This document shows positions 52,504 through 63,016 of a stretch of 64,000 nucleotides of DNA, in pieces. Origin of the DNA: Anadara kagoshimensis (Eukaryota > Mollusca > Bivalvia > Arcoida > Arcidae); NCBI GenBank assembly GCA_021292105.1, contig CM037874.1, positions 55,534,540 to 55,598,539 on the forward strand, read 5' to 3'. Positions within the stretch are counted from its first letter, which is position 1. Each line of letters begins with the position of its first letter. The notes beneath the pieces are model-generated. The model saw only the letters and a program-made list of their open reading frames with translations. It was not told the DNA's origin and did no database searches. The translations under genes were made by a program, and so were the position numbers.

Positions 52504-55500
52504 GACGGGTTGAAGGTAACAGAAGTGTAGACTTAGTCAACGGGTTGAAGGTAACAGACGTGTAGACTTAGTTGACGGGTTGAAGATAACAGACGTGCAG
52601 ACTTAGTTGACGGGTTGAAGGTAACAGAAGTACAGACTTAGTTGACGGGTTGAAGGTAACAGAAGTACAGACTTAGTTGACGGGTTGAAGGTAACAGACG
52701 TGTGGACTTAGTCAACGGGTTGAAGGTAACAGACGTACATACTTAGTCGACGGGTTGAAGGTAACAGACGTGCAGACTTAGTCGACGGGTTGAAGGTAAC
52801 AGAAGTACAGACTTAGTTGACGGGTTGAAGGTAACAGACGTGTGGACTTAGTCAACGGGTTCAAGGTAACAGACGTGTGGACTTAGTCAACGGGTTGAAG
52901 GTACCAGACGTGCAGACTTAGTTGACGGGTTGAAGGTAACAGACGTGCAGACTTAGTTGACGGGTTGAAGGTAACAGAAGTACAGACTTAGTTGACGGGT
53001 TGAAGGTAACAAACGTGCAGACTTAGTTGACGGGTTGAAGGTAACAGACGTACAGACTTAGTCGACGGGTTGAAGGTAACAGACGTGCAGACTTAGTCGA
53101 CGGGGTGAAGGTAACAGACGTGTAGACTTAGTCAACGGGTTGAAGGTAACAGACGTGTAGACTTAGTTGACGGGTTGAAGGTAACAGAAGTACAGACTTA
53201 GTTGACGGGTTGAAGGTAACAGAAGTGCAGACTTAGTCAACGGGTTGAAGGTAACAGAAATACAGACTTAGTCAACGGGTTGAAGGTAACAGAAGTACAG
53301 ACTTAGTCAACGGGTTGAAGGTAACAGAAGTACAGACTTAGTTGACGGGTTGAAGGTAACAGAAGTACAGACTTAGTTGACGGGTTGAAGGTAACAGAAG
53401 TGCAGACTTAGTCAACGGGTTGAAGGTAACAGAAATACAGACTTAGTTGACGGGTTGAAGGTAACAGACATGCAGACTTAGTTGACGGGTTGAATGTAAC
53501 AGAAGTACAGACTTAGTCAACGGGTTGAAGGTAACAGAAGTACAGACTTAGTCAACGGGTTGAAGGTAACAGAAATACAAACTTAGTTGACGGGTTGAAG
53601 GTAACAGAAATACAGACTTAGTCGACGGGTTGAATGTAACAGAAGTGCAGACTTAGTTGACGGGTTGAAGGTAACAGAAGTACAGACTTAGTTGACGGGT
53701 TGAAGGTAACAGAAGTACAGACTTAGTTGACGGGTTGAATGTAACAGAAGTACAGACTTAGTTGACGGGTTGAAGGTAACAGAAGTACAGACTTAGTCAA
53801 CGGGTTGAATGTAACAGAAGTACAGACTTAGTTGACGGGTTAAAGGTAACAGAAGTACAGACTTAGTTGACGGGTTAAAGGTAACAGAAGTACAGACTTA
53901 GTTGACGGGTTGAAGGTAACAGAAGTACAGACTTAGTCAACGGGTTGAATGTAACAGAAGTACAGACTTAGTTGACGGGTTAAAGGTAACAGAAGTACAG
54001 ACTTAGTTGACGGGTTGAATGTAACAGAAGTACAGACTTAGTCAACGGGTTGAAGGTAACAGAAATACAGACTTAGTCGACGGGTTGAAGGTAACAGACG
54101 TGCAGACTTAGTTGACGGGTTGAAGGTAACAGAAGTGCAGACTTAGTCGACGGGTTGAAGGTAACAGAAGTACAGACTTAGTCAACGAGTTGAAGGTAAC
54201 AGACGTGTAGACTTAGTCGACGGGTTGAAGGTAACAGAAGTACAGACTTAGTCGACGGGTTGAAGGTAACAGAAGTGCAGACTTAGTCGACGGGTTGAAG
54301 GTAACAGAAGTGCAGACTTAGTTGACGGGTTGAAGGTAACAGACATGCAGACTTAGTCGACGGGTTGAAGGTAACAGACATGCAGACTTAGTCGACGGGT
54401 TGAAGGTAACAGACGTGTAGACTTAGTTGACGGGTTGAAGGTAACAGAAGTACAGACTTAGTTGACGGGTTGAAGGTAACAGAAGTGCAGACTTAGTCAA
54501 CGGGTTGAAGGTAACAGAAATACAGACTTAGTCAACGGGTTGAAGGTAACAGAAGTACAGACTTAGTCAACGGGTTGAAGGTAACAGAAGTACAGACTTA
54601 GTTGACGGGTTGAAGGTAACAGAAGTACAGACTTAGTTGACGGGTTGAAGGTAACAGAAGTGCAGACTTAGTCAACGGGTTGAAGGTAACAGAAATACAG
54701 ACTTAGTTGACGGGTTGAAGGTAACAGACATGCAGACTTAGTTGACGGGTTGAATGTAACAGAAGTACAGACTTAGTCAACGGGTTGAAGGTAACAGAAG
54801 TACAGACTTAGTCAACGGGTTGAAGGTAACAGAAATACAAACTTAGTTGACGGGTTGAAGGTAACAGAAATACAGACTTAGTCGACGGGTTGAATGTAAC
54901 AGAAGTGCAGACTTAGTTGACGGGTTGAAGGTAACAGAAGTACAGACTTAGTTGACGGGTTGAAGGTAACAGAAGTACAGACTTAGTTGACGGGTTGAAT
55001 GTAACAGAAGTACAGACTTAGTTGACGGGTTGAAGGTAACAGAAGTACAGACTTAGTCAACGGGTTGAATGTAACAGAAGTACAGACTTAGTTGACGGGT
55101 TAAAGGTAACAGAAGTACAGACTTAGTTGACGGGTTAAAGGTAACAGAAGTACAGACTTAGTTGACGGGTTGAAGGTAACAGAAGTACAGACTTAGTCAA
55201 CGGGTTGAATGTAACAGAAGTACAGACTTAGTTGACGGGTTAAAGGTAACAGAAGTACAGACTTAGTTGACGGGTTGAATGTAACAGAAGTACAGACTTA
55301 GTCAACGGGTTGAAGGTAACAGAAATACAGACTTAGTCGACGGGTTGAAGGTAACAGACGTGCAGACTTAGTTGAGGGGTTGAAGGTAACAGAAGTGCAG
55401 ACTTAGTCGACGGGTTGAAGGTAACAGAAGTACAGACTTAGTCAACGAGTTGAAGGTAACAGACGTGTAGACTTAGTCGACGGGTTGAAGGTAACAGAAG

Positions 55501-56559
55501 TACAGACTTAGTCGACGGGTTGAAGGTAACAGAAGTGCAGACTTAGTCGACGGGTTGAAGGTAACAGAAGTGCAGACTTAGTCGACGGGTTGAAGGTAAC
55601 AGAAGTACAGACTTAGTCAACGGGTTGAAGGTAACAGAAATACAGACTTAGTTGACGGGTTGAAGGTAACAGACATGCAGACTTAGTCGACGGGTTGAAG
55701 GTAACAGACATGCAGACTTAGTCGACGGGTTGAAGGTAACAGACGTGTAGACTTAGTCGACGGGTTGAAGGTAACAGAAATACAGACTTAGTCAACGGGT
55801 TGAAGGTAACAGACATGCAGACTTAGTCGACGGGTTAAAGGTAACAGACGTGTAGACTTAGTCGACGGGTTGAAGGTAACAGAAATACAGACTTAGTTGA
55901 CGGGTTGAAGGTAACAGACATGCAGACTTAGTCGACGGGTTGAAGGTAACAGACATGCAGACTTAGTCGACGGGTTGAAGGTAACAGACGTGTAGACTTA
56001 GTCGACGGGTTGAAGGTAACAGAAATACAGACTTAGTCAACGGGTTGAAGGTAACAGACATGCAGACTTAGTCGACGGGTTGAAGGTAACAGACGTGTAG
56101 ACTTAGTCAACGGGTTGAAGGTAACAGAAGTACAGACTTAGTCAACGGGATGAAGGTAACAGACGTGTAGACTTAGTTGACGGGTTGAAGGTAACAGAAA
56201 TACAGACTTAGTCGACGGGTTGAAGGTAACAGAAATACAGAATTAGTCGACGGGTTGAAGGTAACAGACGTGTAGACTTAGTTGACGGGTTGAAGGTAAC
56301 AGAAGTACAGACTTAGTCAACGGGTTGAAGGTAACAGAAGTACAGACTTAGTCAACGGGTTGAAGGTAACAGACGTGCAGACTTAGTCAACGGGTTGAAG
56401 GTAACAGACGTGCAGACTTAGTCAACGGGTTGAAGGTAACAGAAATACAGACTTAGTCAACGGGTTGAAGGTAACAGACGTGCAGACTTAGTCGACGGGT
56501 TGAAGGTAACAGACGTGCAGAATTAGTCGATGGGTTGAAGGTAACAGACGTGCAGACTT
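52504..56559 (+). repeat. 35-bp satellite array, 116 monomers
   Basis: Monomer: GACGGGTTGAAGGTAACAGA, then (C/A)(G/A)T(G/A)(C/T/G)(A/G)GACTTAGT(C/T)(G/A)A-type end. The distance between the first and last GA(C/T)GGGTTG (52504 and 56529) is 4025 bp, exactly 115 x 35, so there is no net indel in 4 kb. Variation is concentrated at two spots per monomer. The segment 53135-54322 recurs at 54395-55582 (offset 1260 bp, 36 monomers) with one difference (54116 C versus 55376 G). A 7-monomer (245-bp) repeat spans about 55660-56100. Stops (TAG) occur and 35 is not divisible by three, so it is non-coding. Confidence 0.98.
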
Positions 56560-56921
56560 GCATGCACTAGATGGGTCGCGTTTTGTTGTATAGCAAACTA
56601 ACGCGGGCTGGTAATGTGTCACCTTTAGTTCAATGTTGAACTAACAAACGACGGGGCTGTGCAAACTAGCATGCGCTTGAATTTGTAACTGGGCCTCAAT
56701 AAATGGCAGGTAATGGACTTGGAATATTAAATCTAGCACATGAATTTGTGTATAGATATATGACTATCACAGTTATCCAACCCTCGATAAATTTACCATT
56801 CCTCCCACTTATTGTCGAAGTATTTGAAGTTCCAATTTCTATTTTGCTATATGTCAACGAAAAGCTGAAATAACGCTGGCGCGGCTAAATAATTCACTCA
56901 CTCACTATATTTCATCATAAT
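56560..56921. other. Flank of satellite; no gene seen
   Basis: GC-richer than its surroundings for ~130 bp (GATGGGTCGCGTTTTGTTGT, GCTAGCATGC-like words: CTTGCATGCACTAG and ACTAGCATGCGC form an inverted pair at 56558-56571 and 56665-56676). Function unknown. Confidence 0.45.
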
Positions 56922-57290
56922 GAAAAACAAACACACTAATCGCAATCACAAACCCAAAGAAAAGTAAAAATTTTGAAACTGACGAACTAGGTTAATAACG
57001 CGAACTTCAAGCAAGAAGACTGGGACTGGGTGCTTGGGAAGAATTTTAACTTGCTGCTTAGCTACCTAAACCCGCCACGACATAGAACTATGGGACGTCA
57101 AATATGTCTGGGGCAATCCTGGACACAGAGACATCACATTTATTAACAATACTGTGATAAGTCATATGTTCATTTGATGGCCATAAAACTGTTTTGAGGG
57201 CCCTGGTAAACCAAGGCTTGCAATATCCCTGGGTCAACAATGCCCTTTTAAGCAGCTTGCTTTGTTGTATAAAGTCGTCCTTGGTTTATG
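56922..57290 (-). mobile_element. RT-tail copy with a small internal insertion
   Basis: AAAAACAAACACACTAATCG, CCCGCCACGACATAGAACTA (the GTGTAATC-GGAAC segment deleted), GACGTCAAATATGTCTGGGG, ACAATACTGTGATAAGTCAT, then GGCCATAAAACTGTTTTGAG and GGCTTGCAATATCCCTGGGT. ~20 bp inserted between GTGAT and GGCC. Confidence 0.85.
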
Positions 57291-57423
57291 GCGGATCACT
57301 TGAAAACGCCAAAAAATACTGAATGGATGGTGGCAATGGTCAATGTTTTGATTTACCTATACAACAACCACTATTTTTTTTAATAATTGACCACTTTTAT
57401 CTGACCTTTGTATTATAAAAGAC

Positions 57424-57906
57424 CATATGTGATTGTATCAAGTAGAAATTGGTTGAAATCTCAAATTGTCACAAAAATAGTTTTGTCTTTAAAATATATA
57501 AAAAATCATTCTCTTTCTTTTTACAAAATTCTACTTAAAAATTCTAACGAAGACCAAAGTTATGATGTCATTTATAACGTAGCTATTCACGTATCATCCA
57601 ACTGTAAATCCCCGCAAAACAACTTTAATTTGCAAAATGTATCGGAAATTCTTACAATTTAGGGACCTTAAGTCAAGTACAATTTTTAAGTCACATGCAG
57701 TTTAAATGTAGTATTCATTTGCTTGTTCTATAAAATATCTGTCTCCATGTTGAGCACTGTGTTGTTGGCAAAGGCGCACAGGTACCTGTTTTCACGGCAA
57801 TAATCGCAATATAATGATGACGTCGTTCTTCCAACTGTTACGTCACAATACTGAAAATGTTGACGTGGAGATTTTGACCGATTTCTACTTGATACAATCA
57901 CATATG
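57424..57906. mobile_element. Inverted-repeat element, 483 bp
   Basis: 39-bp ends matching at 36 positions: CATATGTGATTGTATCAAGT, AGAAATTGGTTGAAATCTC against GAGATTTTGACCGATTTCT, ACTTGATACAATCACATATG. The interior holds open frames on both strands that include the inverted ends, so they are not genes. No obvious target duplication. MITE-like. Confidence 0.88.
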
Positions 57907-58269
57907 CAAAATATTGGCTATTTGTAATTGTGATGTATGTATATATGTGGTATAAATATTTAATTGTATTAAATAACATTATATTTATGGCTAAAACACC
58001 CCGTGGTCAGCTTTTTTGTAGATTGATAAATTCGTATATAGATACAGATTTGTCTTTTTTTCCTTACATGTATCGATAGAAGGGCATGATGTTTTTCCTG
58101 GAAGATTTTTGGTTTCTGCATGGTCGGGGTCAATTACTTGTCGCATGTTTTCCTTGTTTCAGTAAGATTGTTTGATGAAAAATGTATCAATCAAATGACA
58201 TTATGGGCAAATGGCACAAAATAAATTAACTATAGCGCTAATTAACCCGGAAATACAATTCGGGTCTGC
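57907..58269. other. No gene seen
   Basis: AT-rich spacer. Confidence 0.5.
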
Positions 58270-58694
58270 GATGCTAAAACAATCAATCGAATCGGGTCAT
58301 TTTTCTGATTTATTCCCATTTTGCATTATTATATTGTTTCGCAGACCAAAGTTTACTATTAGCAAATCTTGATTGTAAATAAGTTGCACTAAAAAGGCCG
58401 AGTTACTACTATGCTCAAAACATTGACTGAAATAGGGCCCTTTTTCTGATTTATTCTCTTTTTGCATTATTATATCGTTTGCAAACCAAAGTTTACGTCA
58501 AGCAAATCTTGTTTGTGAACGTGTTGCACTTAAAAAGGCCAAGTTACTGCTAAGCTCAAAACAGTCATTGAAATAGGGCATTTTTCTGATTTATTCCCAT
58601 TTTGCATAATAATATCATTTCGCAGACCAAAGTTTACTTATATTAAATCTTGATTATAAACGTGTTGCACTCAAAAGGCCGAGTTACTTACTTA
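58270..58694 (+). repeat. ~140-bp tandem repeat, three units
   Basis: Units begin about 58277, 58417 and 58555 with CAAT(C/G)-TGAAATAGGGC-like sequence, then TTTTTCTGATTTATTCCCAT, TTTGCATTATTATAT, CGCAGACCAAAGTTTAC, GTTGCACTAAAAAGGCCGAG. Divergence ~10-15 per cent by eye. Confidence 0.9.
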
Positions 58695-59081
58695 ATTGAG
58701 AGACAATTTAGATAAAGAGAAACCGCCTGCCTTGCAGCTAAATATAAACCCCGGCTTTTGATGTTGACGTAATTAAGTAATTAACTCTAATGATTTGTGT
58801 ACTATGATTTTATGTAATTTGGATAATTTCTAGCAATAAAGACAATTGCAGGTGTATTTACTGTCAAAATGGCTATTATATCATTACCATGAATCATTTC
58901 TAGATTTATTTATTTGTAACAATTTTGACATAAATGTGTATTATATTTTGCTGCTTTTAATTCATGTAATATTAGAAATTGTTAACGAACATAAAATTGA
59001 GTTGAGCCTGGCCTGAGGTATTGTAAATGTAGTCGTTAGTTTAAAATTTCAGAAGTTTGTTGAGCTGAACTTTGGTTTAAT
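58695..59081. other. No gene seen
   Basis: AT-rich spacer. Confidence 0.5.
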
Positions 59082-59420
59082 TTATAAATTGTTGACTCGG
59101 GGATATTGCGAGCCTAGGCTTATCAAGGCCGTCAAAAAGTTTTATGACCGTCATCACAGTATTGTTGATACGTTTGATGTCTCTGTGTCCAGGATTGCCC
59201 AGAAAATATATTTGACGTCCCATAGTTCCATGTTCCTTTCACACAATTTTGATTAGCTAGCTAAACAGTAGGTGCTTGCCCTTCCGGAGAACCCAGCTTC
59301 ACTTACCTGGTTGAAGTTCACGTGTCTAACCTAACTCTAACTTGTCAGTTCCAAAGTTTTTACTTTGCTTCTGGATTGTGATTCGGACATGGATTAGTAT
59401 GTTTGATTTTGATTATTATA
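59082..59420 (+). pseudogene. RT-tail copy with RT C-terminus and 3'UTR
   Basis: LTRGYCEPRLIKAVKKFYDR, HHSIVDTFDVSVSRIAQK; the frame breaks by one base before the stop. The 3'UTR lacks ACACACGTGGCGGGTGTA, carries a 6-bp duplication (CTAACCTAACTCTAACTTG) and ends at the family terminus. Confidence 0.9.
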
Positions 59421-59752
59421 GTTGTAAGTATAAATACTTTTACCTATCCAGTGTACCTGGGCCTAAATGTAGTTTGGGTGTTATCTTACTATCGTTGCCT
59501 TCACATAGACACCTTCGAATGGCCGACAATTTTGAGAGCTCAGTAAAGGACAGTAACCAACAATATTGAAAGTTAGCTATTGAATTGTTTATTAATCAAG
59601 AACAAACATACTAATTAATGGCGTACGTAAGGCTTTACATATATTGCAAATCTAAATATTCAGCGCTGTTTGATAATGCACTTGTTTTTGTTTCTTTTTA
59701 CTCTATCGGCTTCACATTAAGGTATAACCCTTCCACACCAACCCGGTTGGGT
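59421..59752. other. No gene seen
   Basis: Spacer; AATCAAGAACAAACATACTA, ATTAATGG at 59595 is a ~30-bp RT-tail terminus on the minus strand. Confidence 0.5.
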
Positions 59753-59780
59753 AACACACACACACACACACACACACACA
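59753..59780 (+). repeat. (CA)n microsatellite
   Basis: About 13 CA units. Confidence 0.97.
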
Positions 59781-59854
59781 GCTGTATACCCTAATTTAAC
59801 GAGCATGTGATTATAAAAACTCTTCGTTCACATGCTCCAACTACTTTACTCGAC

Positions 59855-60010
59855 TAATAAAAAAAAGCGTTTGTTTCGTCTAGAAGCGAAGGTGATTGGT
59901 CTAGCGCTTACTTCCGAACCAAGGCGCTTTATTCAACTACCAAAAAGCGGATGTATTGTCTAGAAGCCATGATAGGTAAGGTAGAGCCATCGAACCAAGA
60001 CCGATAAAAG
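59855..60010 (+). repeat. Degenerate ~75-90-bp tandem duplication
   Basis: CTCGACTAATAAAAAAAAGCG, TTTCGTCTAGAAGCGAAGGT, CTTCCGAACCAAGGCG then TTCAACTACCAAAAAGCGGA, TTGTCTAGAAGCCATGATAG, CATCGAACCAAGACCG. Confidence 0.7.
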
Positions 60011-60657
60011 CACTGTGCATCTGGTTGTGTGTGATTTTTAATGAATCGGGAACTAACCCAACTGTTGCCATATTAAGATTTTACTTTTCTAGTATAATGT
60101 TTCCATAATCAATACAAGACAATTACTAATACAACCGGACTTTGGCAAAGATATAGAAATGGTGATGAAATAATGGATATTGAGGGTGTATATAGACTCA
60201 TTATAATTAAAATCAATGTTAATTTGACAGTCGACCGATCATGTCCTGTCCAAATTATGGCATGACTTTTGGGAGGGTTGCATGTCTCCGTATAATATCA
60301 GATACGCGCGGGAGAAACAGATGATGTGCGTGGGTTGGACGGAAGATGAGCGCATAAGATGGAGAGAGGATTGCGTGGGATAGACAGATGTTCGTGGCTG
60401 GAAGTGACATATCAATGACAACGTGTCGTTTGATCCATCAATAATATCAACTATAATATATACCTGGTTAATCTAGTTATTACCGGTATAACTATCATTA
60501 GTCAATGGATTTTAGCTTCTGTTTTTAGATTAATGGTTATTGGTCAGGGTCTTGGTGTTAAACAAGGTATCCGGGTAATTAATCGCTTCAACATTTTATC
60601 TTGATCAACTGTATGCAAGGCATATACAAGGGACCAATCTTTCAACCGGTTGTTAAT
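60011..60657. other. No gene seen
   Basis: Includes a G/A-rich stretch (60295-60405) on which the minus frame 60239-60421 depends; weak reiteration of GATGTGCGTGGG/GCGTGGGATAGACAGATG suggests an old minisatellite. Confidence 0.45.
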
Positions 60658-60775
60658 AAAATTATTATTATTATTATTATTAATGTAATTTATAATTATT
60701 ATTAATGTAATTTATAATTATTATTAATGTAATTTATAAGTAATTTATAATTATTATTAATGCAATTTATTATTA
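60658..60775 (+). repeat. (ATT)n and 23-bp AT-rich minisatellite
   Basis: ATTATT run followed by repeats of TAATGTAATTTATAATTATT. Confidence 0.9.
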
Positions 60776-60794
60776 CTAAACAAATGTCGATTTA

Positions 60795-60905
60795 CTTTCG
60801 GAGTACCCGACCTCACTTTCCTGTTGGAAGATCGCGTGCTAAGCTTATTTTCTTCATTTTCAATTTTTTTTGGACTTTGTAAAGGAATTCTGATTTGAAC
60901 ATATA
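60795..60905 (+). mobile_element. RT-tail fragment, diverged
   Basis: CTTTCGGAGTACCCGACCTC, TTGGAAGATCGCGTGCTAAG; the terminus is largely decayed. Confidence 0.6.
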
Positions 60906-60987
60906 ATGGCCATGCATGGTACGTTAATATAAATCATAAATTTCTTTTCGTGTTTCAATTATTTGTTTCCAACATATACCTGAAGTA

Positions 60988-61314
60988 CTGCGGTAGCTCA
61001 GTTGATAAAGAGCTCGCCGTAAGTGCTAGGTCGTGGGTTCGAACCCCGACCGAATCTGACCCAAGACTTGAAAGTTGGTAGTGACTGTTCTTTCGCCAAG
61101 CACTCGGTATTACGAAATGAAAGACGCGGTTCTTTCAGATGAACTAAAAATAAACGAGGTCCTGTGTCTTGGTAGGCTTGGCACGGTAAAGAACCCTGCT
61201 GTATACTGCCATCAGCGCAACGCACTGACAAAAATCCCGCACCTTCGCCTTTAGCTGGCGACGTCTCGATATAAGTGAATATTCTTGACTGGGACGCTAA
61301 ACACCATTACTCAT
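60988..61314 (+). mobile_element. tRNA-derived SINE, full length
   Basis: CTGCGGTAGCTCAGTTGATA as box A region, GGTCGTGGGTTCGAACCCCG as box B. Then GACCCAAGACTTGAAAGTTG, TCTTTCGCCAAGCACTCGGT, AACCCTGCTGTATACTGCCA, and the 3' block TAGCTGGCGACGTCTCGATA, TTGACTGGGACGCTAAACAC. Colinear with 36023-36363 over its entire length. Confidence 0.93.
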
Positions 61315-61450
61315 ATACCTTTAAATTGTCCAAGGAAAGACAACTCGTACATGAAAACATTAACAGTATTAGTGGCATTAAATACTGGTTTTTCAACGAG
61401 CTCCGTAAGTAAACGTTAAGTATTCGTAATCAATAAATAGCTACAAGTTA

Positions 61451-61646
61451 CAGTACAGACTTGTCGAAAGTTTTACACTGAGTCAAAGGTCAGGCGCCTA
61501 GTGGTCGAAACACGGATAGCTATAGTAGGTAACAGCTGCCAAAAAGCTATCGAGATTTGACTTACAAGAAGCCAATATAAGCTGCCGACTCGGCACTAAT
61601 AATTCCGTGAGCTTGGTGTTAAATTGTCGATAGGGCTGTAATGTAT
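61451..61646. mobile_element. MITE-P copy
   Basis: CAGTACAGACTTGTCGAAAG, TTTTACACTGAG on the left; TTGGTGTTAAATTGTCGATA, GGGCTGTAATG on the right. Confidence 0.88.
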
Positions 61647-61682
61647 TTTTTATCGATTTTGTAAAAGGATAAAAGATTGATA

Positions 61683-61765
61683 AATGGACTATGAATTGGT
61701 TTTACGTCCCAGTCAAGAATATTCCATTCATATCGAAACGTCGCCAGCTATAGGTTAAGAGGAGG
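61683..61765 (-). mobile_element. SINE 3'-end fragment
   Basis: TTACGTCCCAGTCAAGAATA, CATATCGAAACGTCGCCAGC, TATAGG; only the last ~80 bp of the SINE. Confidence 0.85.
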
Positions 61766-62536
61766 AGATATGAAAATCAACCTTCAGATTTTAATTTTAA
61801 TATATTTTTTATTTTTTTTATTTATAAAGTATTTATTATTATTATTTTATTATTATTGCGAATTACTTAAAAATTTATTGCATGATATCCCATTGCTATA
61901 TGCCACGATGCATGCCAACAGGGAATAAATAGAACTTAAATAAATTTTCTTTCTAACAGTAGGATAGCCAAGTCCAAATTGTGCGTTGGTTTTAAAATTT
62001 GAGACCTTCCGCGGTAAATAAAAAGGGATTACTTTTTGGCAAGTGTCTGAACCCGAAAAAAATTCGCCATTTTCAGAATCGTTTTTATACCATAAAATTA
62101 ACATTTCTATCTACGAATATGATACAAGCGTGTGAGAAATTAACTAAACTTTCTACATGTATCAAAAAGTCCGAGATAAAACGCCACATTTACTTAAAAT
62201 TACTGATATCCCGACGATAACCGATTTCTCTTGAAAATCAACAGAAATTTCTTTGCATTTTTGAAACTGGTACGTTTTTTGTGTAAAGAATACTTTTCCT
62301 AGAAATTTTAATACAATGTCAGAAAATTATTATAGTATACGCCAGTAAATTATCGTACCTGGTGCATGAGGGTTAAATATGCGAAAATCGCAAAAATCCA
62401 ACAGCATGATTTCAGTACGTCTTGTTGTCAATGAAAACAAATATGGCCGCGACCTTGATAAACATTGTTCTAACGTAATGACGTAAACAACGTTCCCCGT
62501 GTCAAATATATAGGTCAACACAGTACACGCAATGTA
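61766..62536. other. No gene seen
   Basis: AT-rich spacer downstream of the minus-strand gene. Short frames on both strands lack support. Confidence 0.45.
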
Positions 62537-62750
62537 CAGTACAGACCTGTCGAAAATTTAACACTAAGCTAACCAAAAAAAGTCAAAGCTCGACTGCCGA
62601 GTGCCTAAGGTATGGAAAGGTAGCGGTCGAAAAGCTGCCGAGAGATAGGCCTAGATGGCAACTGCTGTCGATATAAACACCAAACGAGGAACCGCTGTCG
62701 ACACTAATTCGTTAGCTGGATACTAAACTTTGTACAGGTCTGTACTGTAT
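62537..62750. mobile_element. MITE-P copy at the 3' end of the host gene
   Basis: CAGTACAGACCTGTCGAAAA, TTTAACACTAAGCTAACC on the left; ACTAAACTTTGTACAGGTCT, GTACTGTA on the right. Its right edge abuts the AATAAA of the minus-strand gene, so it sits at or just past the cleavage site. Confidence 0.9.
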
Positions 62751-62755
62751 TTATT
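62750..62755 (-). terminator. Candidate poly(A) signal AATAAA
   Basis: AATAAA on the minus strand, ~107 bp after the stop codon at 62862. In an AT-rich genome this hexamer is common, so support is positional only. Confidence 0.45.
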
Positions 62756-62861
62756 GATATTTTTTGCAACAGGCATCCTCATCTGGCACACATCATATGA
62801 CATGTGTTTGTTGATGGAGATACTTTAGGACCCCAACAGGAATAAATAAATAGGACCAACA

Positions 62862-63016
62862 TTAAAAAAATAAATGATAAGTCATAGAAGCAGCTACTAT
62901 GCCTGTCAAATATATCTGTTCCTTTATCTGTACTGAACAAGCCAAAATCCTGCAACCTTTTAACAAAGCTGTCCCCTTTTCCATAGCCTTTATATCACCT
63001 GTACTTTGTTTATCTC
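62862..63016 (-). CDS. Last visible exon of an unidentified protein
   Basis: Acceptor TTTCCCACAG precedes 63016. The exon translates as GDKQSTGDIKAMEKGTALL, KGCRILACSVQIKEQIYL, TGIVAASMTYHLFF and a stop at 62862-62864. Entry phase (codon position 2) matches the exit phase of the exon at 63366-63541, giving ...YRLAGDKQ... across the junction. Composition is not skewed by AT content, unlike random frames here. If this is the terminal exon, the 3'UTR is ~110 bp. Alternatively a weak donor (GTAGCT at about 62893) might end the coding part after YLTGI. I do not recognise the family; no catalytic motif or membrane segment is evident. Likely a conserved intracellular protein, but that is inference. 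Confidence 0.6.

Noticed and set aside
52504-56559. CRISPR-like array of short direct repeats
   Set aside because: Units are contiguous 35-bp monomers without spacers, in eukaryotic sequence. It is a satellite.
57408-57979. Two open frames on opposite strands with a similar VIVSSRN peptide
   Set aside because: The similarity is caused by the 39-bp inverted ends of the element at 57424-57906.
60239-60421. Minus-strand frame SLICHFQPRTS
   Set aside because: Lies on a G/A-rich degenerate repeat; no splice sites or family.
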